Assembly (NCBI GenBank): GCA_900541675.1
Contig: UQKU01000036.1
Coordinates: forward strand, 1-17,991
Reading direction: 5' to 3'
DNA length: 17,991 bases
Origin: an uncultured Collinsella sp.
GTDB lineage: Bacteria > Actinomycetota > Coriobacteriia > Coriobacteriales > Coriobacteriaceae
Part shown: one piece after another, positions 14,253-17,991 of the stretch
How the letters are laid out: each line of letters opens with the position of its first letter
Numbering within the stretch: the first letter of the stretch is position 1
Notes under the pieces: model-generated
Databases searched by the model: none
What the model saw: the letters and a program-made list of their open reading frames with translations, nothing else
Told to the model about the DNA's origin: nothing
Made by a program: the position numbers and the translations under genes

Positions 14253-15035
14253 ATGGCCGAACCCACGCTTTTGCCCGAGCGGCTCCAGTACCGCCCGACC
14301 AAGATCGAGCTCGACGAGAGCATCGAGAAGGCCAAGGCGACCCTTCTTAAGAAGATCAAGCGCTCGGTGTACGTCTACCGTGTTGACTGCGGCGGCTGCA
14401 ACGGCTGCGAGATCGAGATCTTCGGTTCCATCACGCCCGTCTTCGACGTCGAGCGTTTTGGCATCAAGGTCGTGCCCTCGCCCCGTCACGCCGATGTGCT
14501 GCTGTACACCGGCGCCGTGACGCGCGCCATGCGCATGCCGGCCCTGCGCGCCTTTGAGGCCGCGCCCGATCCCATGATCGTGGTGTCCTATGGCGCGTGC
14601 GGCTGCACCGGCGGCATCTTCTACGACAACTACTGCGTCTGGGGCGGAACGGATAAGATCCTGCCGGTCGATGTCTACATCCCCGGCTGCCCGCCCAGCC
14701 CCGCGCAGACCATCTACGGCTTTGCCATGGCGCTTGGTCTGCTGGACCAAAAGCTCCATGCCGAGACCACGGTGGAGGCTACCGGCGAGCAGGCCGATAT
14801 CCTGCACCCCGGCGTGCCGTACAAGCTGCGCGTTGCCATCGAGCGCGAGGCTCGCGCCATGAGCGGCTACCGTTACGGCCGCGACCTGGCCAACGAGTTT
14901 ATGGATACGCTCGAGGGTGCGCCCAAGGGCGATATCCGCGGTGCCATGGCGCTACTCATCGACAAGCAGGACGATCCGCGCCGCGTCGAGGTGTACTCGG
15001 CGCTGCAGGATCTGGTGCTGGCCGGAGGTCGCTAG
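14253..15035 (+). CDS. hyfI: HyfI, [NiFe]-hydrogenase small subunit (NuoB family)
   Basis: This is the small subunit holding the [4Fe-4S] cluster next to the nickel-iron site. Its likely ligands are C49 and C52 (DCGGCNGCEIEI), one Cys of YGACGCTGG (C116 or C118) and C146 in PGCPPSP. The spaced CxxC in place of the adjacent CC of NuoB marks the hydrogenase branch of the family. It has 260 residues, against about 252 in E. coli HyfI, and no signal peptide, consistent with a cytoplasm-facing enzyme. The ribosome site GGAGGAG overlaps the hyfH stop. The stop at 15033-15035 abuts the hyfJ start. Confidence 0.95.
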   Translation: MAEPTLLPERLQYRPTKIELDESIEKAKATLLKKIKRSVYVYRVDCGGCNGCEIEIFGSITPVFDVERFGIKVVPSPRHADVLLYTGAVTRAMRMPALRAFEAAPDPMIVVSYGACGCTGGIFYDNYCVWGGTDKILPVDVYIPGCPPSPAQTIYGFAMALGLLDQKLHAETTVEATGEQADILHPGVPYKLRVAIEREARAMSGYRYGRDLANEFMDTLEGAPKGDIRGAMALLIDKQDDPRRVEVYSALQDLVLAGGR

Positions 15036-15617
15036 ATGGAGCTCACGGACCGCTCTGGTTACTTTGCGGGCCCCGGCATGCTCGGCGGCTCTTTTGGCGA
15101 TGCCTCGCGCGCAAGCGACGAGGCCGCCGAGGGCGTCGCCGACCCATCCCTGGGCCATGCGCCCGACCAGGTGGTCTTTTACGAGCTCACGCGTAAGTTT
15201 GTGGAGACCGAGGAAGACGTTCCCCAGGAGGCCTGCGACGTGCTGTACTACACGCTCGCCGTGGGCCACCACACCGGCGTGCTCGACTGCTTTGAGCCGC
15301 GCCTGTCGGTGCCGGTGAACGTCTTCTATTCGCTCGTCGACGCGCTGCCGGAGGGGGAGGCCAAAACCAAGTTTGAGGCCATCCGCTCCTTTGGTGAGTG
15401 CCAGCTCGACAAGGCGGCGGTGCCGTCGCTGCTCGATGCCTGCGATGCGTTGCTCGACGAGCGCGGTTTTCGCGGGTCGGCCAAGGCCGGCATCTCGGTG
15501 TTCGACGACGACTTTGGCCTGCATGCCCAGCAGGTCGCGTTTTTGATGAAGTTCCGTGATCTGGTTGAGCGCGTGCGCGATGTGTCGGGCGTGTATCTGA
15601 CGGGGAGGTTGCAGTAA
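15036..15617 (+). CDS. hyfJ: HyfJ/HycH-family formate hydrogenlyase maturation protein
   Basis: Residues from about 45 onward match the HycH/HyfJ family: VVFYELTRKFV, VLYYTLAVGHHTGVLDCFE and, at the end, SGVYLTGRL. HycH helps mature the large hydrogenase subunit in E. coli; the exact step is not defined. The protein has 193 residues, against about 136 in E. coli. The excess is an N-terminal stretch of about 44 residues rich in Gly, Ala, Ser and acidic residues that contains no family sequence. GGAGG at 15024-15028 lies 7 bases before the ATG at 15036, so the extension is probably translated. An internal ATG at 15078 has no comparable site. The last base of the stop is the first base of the next gene's ATG. 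Confidence 0.85.
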   Translation: MELTDRSGYFAGPGMLGGSFGDASRASDEAAEGVADPSLGHAPDQVVFYELTRKFVETEEDVPQEACDVLYYTLAVGHHTGVLDCFEPRLSVPVNVFYSLVDALPEGEAKTKFEAIRSFGECQLDKAAVPSLLDACDALLDERGFRGSAKAGISVFDDDFGLHAQQVAFLMKFRDLVERVRDVSGVYLTGRLQ

Positions 15618-16120
15618 TGGGTCGCGTTGTGGATGGACGTGTGAACGGAGCCCCGTTTGCGGGTATCGTGCTCACGGCGGGAAGCGTACTGCGTGCCGAC
15701 GATGCCGCCGGCCCCGTGCTCTCCAAAAAGATGGAGGACGCACCCATCGCCGGTTGGTACACCATCGACGGCGGCCAAACGCCCGAGGATGACATCATCG
15801 AGGTCAAGCGCGAGCGTCCGCCTCGCCTGGTCTTGGTCGATGCCGCCGACATGGCGCTGCCCGTCGGGTCCATCCGCTTGCTCGACAAGCGCGATGTGGC
15901 CCGCAAGTCGATGTTCACCACGCATTCGCTTCCCTTGTCGATTCTGATCGAGGAAATCGAGCAATCGTGCGATGATATCGTCTTCGTCGGGATTCAGCCG
16001 GGTGACACGGAGTTCTACAACCCCATGTCCCCGGAAGTCTTTGACGCCGTCGACGCCGTGTACGACGCCGTGGCCGCCAACGACTTTTCCCACTTTGTCC
16101 GCTTGGGGCAAGAGCAATAG
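15617..16120 (+). CDS. hycI: HycI-type hydrogenase maturation endopeptidase
   Basis: This protease is expected to remove the C-terminal tail of HyfG after nickel insertion, a step required for active enzyme. At 167 residues it is 11 longer than E. coli HycI, mostly at the N-terminus. The nickel-sensing residues D16, D62 and H90 of HycI correspond, with a constant offset of 13, to D29 (LRADDAAGP), D75 (LVLVDAADMALP) and H103 (TTHSLPL). GIQPGDTEFYNPMS and the following segment also match. Two normally conserved positions differ: GN becomes G22-S23, and GDD becomes ADD (A27). GGGGAGG near 15602-15608 gives the start, which overlaps the hyfJ stop by one base. The E. coli hyf operon has no such gene, so linkage here makes the locus more self-contained. 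Confidence 0.9.
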   Translation: MGRVVDGRVNGAPFAGIVLTAGSVLRADDAAGPVLSKKMEDAPIAGWYTIDGGQTPEDDIIEVKRERPPRLVLVDAADMALPVGSIRLLDKRDVARKSMFTTHSLPLSILIEEIEQSCDDIVFVGIQPGDTEFYNPMSPEVFDAVDAVYDAVAANDFSHFVRLGQEQ

Positions 16121-16159
16121 GAGCGCTTGTCTCTGCTGATTAGGAAAGAAGTGATTGAC

Positions 16160-16999
16160 ATGGCAGATTCCAAGGTGGAGCACCCCGCTCCCGATTGCCT
16201 GGCGCCCGCCGCGATCGAGGCCAAGACCGAGACCGCCGGCGTGACCAAGGCTAACCTGCCGGTCGCTAAGGCCTTTCTGTTGGCAATGTTCGCCGGCGCT
16301 TTTATCGCCTTCGGCGGCCTGTTCTTTACGGTGTTCTTGAGCGACAGCACGCTCGGTTGGGGTGCCCAGCGCGTCGTGGGCGGCCTGTGCTTTTGCCTGG
16401 GCCTGGTGCTGGTACTGGTGTGCGGCGCCGAGCTGTTCACCGGCAATTCTCTTATGGTCTGCGCGCTCAAGAGCAAAAAGATCACCCTGGCTCAGATGCT
16501 CAAGGCTTGGGTCGTCGTATGGGTCGGTAATTTTGTCGGTGCTCTGTTCATTGTCTTTTTGGTGTACATGGCCGGCATTTACAAGCTCAACGGCGAGGCG
16601 GTTGCCAATTCCATGGTGAGCGTCGCCGCCGGCAAGGTGACGATCGACTGGGTGACGATCTTCTTCCGCGGCATCCTGTGCAACATCTTTGTGTGCCTGG
16701 CCGTGTGGATCGGTACCGCCGGCAAGACCGTGGTCGATAAGGTCGTGGGTATTTTGCTGCCGATCGCTGCCTTTGTGGCCTGCGGTTTTGAGCACTGCGT
16801 TGCCAACATGTACTTTTTGCCCATGGGTGCCGTGATGCACGCGTGCGGCCATGGTGCTGACGTCGCCGGCGCCGATGCGCTCAACGCTGCGGGCATTGCG
16901 TTTAACCTGTCCGCCGCCACGCTGGGCAACATCGTGGGCGGCGCGGTTCTGGTCGCGCTCGGCTACTGGTTTATCTACGCCAAGAAGTCCGAGGCGTAA
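16160..16999 (+). CDS. focA: Formate/nitrite transporter family channel (FocA-like)
   Basis: This 279-residue protein with six expected membrane helices belongs to the FNT family of pentameric channels. It presumably supplies formate to the lyase or exports it according to pH. Motifs include GAELFTGNSLM (omega-loop region, T94), WVGNFVGALFIV and FFRGILCNIFVCLAVWI. GFEHCVANMYFLPMG carries the pore histidine H212, equivalent to H209 of E. coli FocA; K159 may correspond to K156. The first 30 residues are polar and cytoplasmic. The ATG at 16160 follows AGGAAAG (16142-16148) at a slightly long distance. A TTG at 16127 and a GTG at 16151 are less likely starts. It is the last gene before the terminator, 39 bp after hycI. 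Nitrite or hydrosulfide channels are less likely in this context. Confidence 0.92.
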   Translation: MADSKVEHPAPDCLAPAAIEAKTETAGVTKANLPVAKAFLLAMFAGAFIAFGGLFFTVFLSDSTLGWGAQRVVGGLCFCLGLVLVLVCGAELFTGNSLMVCALKSKKITLAQMLKAWVVVWVGNFVGALFIVFLVYMAGIYKLNGEAVANSMVSVAAGKVTIDWVTIFFRGILCNIFVCLAVWIGTAGKTVVDKVVGILLPIAAFVACGFEHCVANMYFLPMGAVMHACGHGADVAGADALNAAGIAFNLSAATLGNIVGGAVLVALGYWFIYAKKSEA

Positions 17000-17021
17000 G
17001 GTGCCGTCTGTTTGACGTTGG

Positions 17022-17058
17022 GCCTCCCGCGGGGCGTTGCCGTGCGGGAGGCTTTTTT
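17022..17058 (+). terminator. Intrinsic terminator after focA
   Basis: GCCTCCCGC (17022-17030) and GCGGGAGGC (17044-17052) form a perfect 9-bp GC-rich stem, followed at once by six Ts (17053-17058). The 13-nt loop may hold a small inner GGC/GCC stem. It starts 22 bp after the focA stop and very likely ends the formate hydrogenlyase operon, leaving the downstream gene in its own unit. Confidence 0.92.
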
Positions 17059-17121
17059 GGCCTGGGACTCGTTGCCGGGCTTTTGGCCTGTTGTGTTTGG
17101 CTGATGAAAGGGGTAATCGAG

Positions 17122-17991
17122 ATGGCATCTGCTGTGAAGCGTGACGGTCGCGCCGTGGTGACTACATGCGGGGGATGCTATGCCGATTGCGCCTTTGCGG
17201 CACGCGTTGAGGTCGGTCGCGTGGTGGCCGAGCTGCCGGTTGTGGGGCATCCGTGCGCGGCGCGTGCCCTGTGCGCCCGCGGTCGGCATCGCCTGTCGAT
17301 GCCGTTTGACGAGCGCGATCGCATTGTGCACCCCATGCGCCGACGAGCTGATGGCTCGGGGTTCGATGCGATTTCGTGGGACGAAGCGTTTGCCCAGATT
17401 GCCGAGCGTCTTTTGGGGATTGTTGACGAACGTGGCCCCCGTGCGCTGGGCATGACGCTCGGAGTGCCCTCGTTCGACCGCTACTGGGCATATCGCCTTA
17501 TGCATGCGCTGGGCTCGCCCAACGTGTATGGTGCCGACGGTGCCTGCGAGGTAAGCCGTCTCACCGGCTGGGAGCACAGCCTGGGTTACAGCCCCGCCTC
17601 CGACCTGTCGCATACCGATTGCATCATGTATCTGGGGCGTTCCATCGTCGATTCGTCGACGATGGGGGCTGTTGATGCGCTCAACGATGCCCGTCGCCGT
17701 GGGGCGAAGATTATCGTGGTCGACCCCCGGCGCAGCGGCTCGGCCGCGCTTGCCGACCGCTGGCTGCGCGTGCGCCCGGGCTGCGACCTGGCCTTGCTGC
17801 TGGGCATTGCGCATGTCTTGATTGCCGAGGACCTGTATGACCACGAGTTTGTTGCCCGCTATACCACGGGCTTTGACGAGTTGGCGCAGGCGGCTCGTGC
17901 TTGGACGCCCGAGTGGGCCGAGTCGATGTGCGACGTGCCGGCCGCAGAGATTGTCGCCACGGCGCGCGATCCCGCCGTCGCCGCGCCCGCC
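17122..17991 (+). CDS. Molybdopterin oxidoreductase, DMSO reductase family, N-terminal part (runs off the window)
   Basis: The first 290 residues are seen, with no stop before the edge. The [4Fe-4S] motif C16-x2-C19-x3-C23-x27-C51 is complete, with Arg53 where FdhF has Lys. ISWDEAFAQIAERL, VVDPRRSGSAALADRWL and VRPGCDLALLLGIAHVL are typical of bis-MGD enzymes. The probable molybdenum ligand is C142 (ADGACEVSR), so this is a Cys enzyme of the polysulfide/thiosulfate reductase-like branch rather than a second Sec formate dehydrogenase. There is no twin-arginine signal ahead of the first cluster, which points to a cytoplasmic enzyme. AAAGGGG before 17122 favours that ATG over one at 17104. It lies beyond the focA terminator. 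Substrate and partners cannot be inferred; downstream genes would help. Confidence 0.85.
   Translation, partial: MASAVKRDGRAVVTTCGGCYADCAFAARVEVGRVVAELPVVGHPCAARALCARGRHRLSMPFDERDRIVHPMRRRADGSGFDAISWDEAFAQIAERLLGIVDERGPRALGMTLGVPSFDRYWAYRLMHALGSPNVYGADGACEVSRLTGWEHSLGYSPASDLSHTDCIMYLGRSIVDSSTMGAVDALNDARRRGAKIIVVDPRRSGSAALADRWLRVRPGCDLALLLGIAHVLIAEDLYDHEFVARYTTGFDELAQAARAWTPEWAESMCDVPAAEIVATARDPAVAAPA

Noticed and set aside
1..17991. CRISPR arrays, tRNA or rRNA genes, insertion sequences
   Set aside because: No regularly spaced repeats, no tRNA-like cloverleaf or rRNA sequence and no transposase frame were seen on reading through.

Overview
The window is high-GC DNA whose centre is one long, tightly packed + strand operon encoding a complete formate hydrogenlyase of the Hyf (FHL-2, group 4a [NiFe]-hydrogenase) type. 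Gene content, codon use and strong GGAGG-type ribosome sites suggest a gut actinobacterium of the Coriobacteriia, most likely Collinsella. This is inference from recognised protein sequences, not a database match.

Left edge (1-1162): degraded accessory DNA. It holds the frameshifted tail of an unrecognised gene (1-255), a perfect 23-bp inverted repeat (288-357), and a minus-strand toxin-antitoxin pair. The PIN-domain toxin (371-847) is intact. The RelB/DinJ-like antitoxin (840-1162) carries a one-base frameshift.

Control region (1163-1589): lower GC and rich in dyads, with no gene. It has TA promoter and operator candidates, a 14-bp-arm palindrome (1384-1415), a duplicated TATTGCA...CTCAAGTTTA module, and a leader in which the hydN ribosome site can be paired.

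Formate hydrogenlyase (1590-16999): hydN, fdhF (selenoprotein, in-frame UGA at codon 140 followed by a bacterial SECIS hairpin), hyfA, hyfB, hyfC, hyfD, hyfE, hyfF, hyfG, hyfH, hyfI, hyfJ, hycI-type protease and focA-type formate channel. Formate enters or leaves through the channel. FdhF oxidises it to CO2, and electrons pass through the HydN/HyfA iron-sulfur proteins and the HyfH/HyfI clusters to the NiFe site in HyfG, which makes H2. HyfB-F form the membrane arm, with three antiporter-like subunits that could couple the reaction to ion movement. HyfJ and the protease serve hydrogenase maturation. A hairpin sits between fdhF and hyfA, and a clear intrinsic terminator (17022-17058) follows focA. 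No transcriptional regulator, no hyp maturation genes and no recognisable sigma-54 site lie in the window.

Right edge (17122-17991): the first 290 codons of a second molybdopterin oxidoreductase, with Cys rather than Sec at the metal-ligand position and no Tat signal. It appears to start a separate transcription unit.

The main system is well known. The less ordinary parts are the selenocysteine readthrough, the decayed TA pair, the structured control region, and terminal extensions on HyfH and HyfJ. I did not find a system that I would call undescribed.
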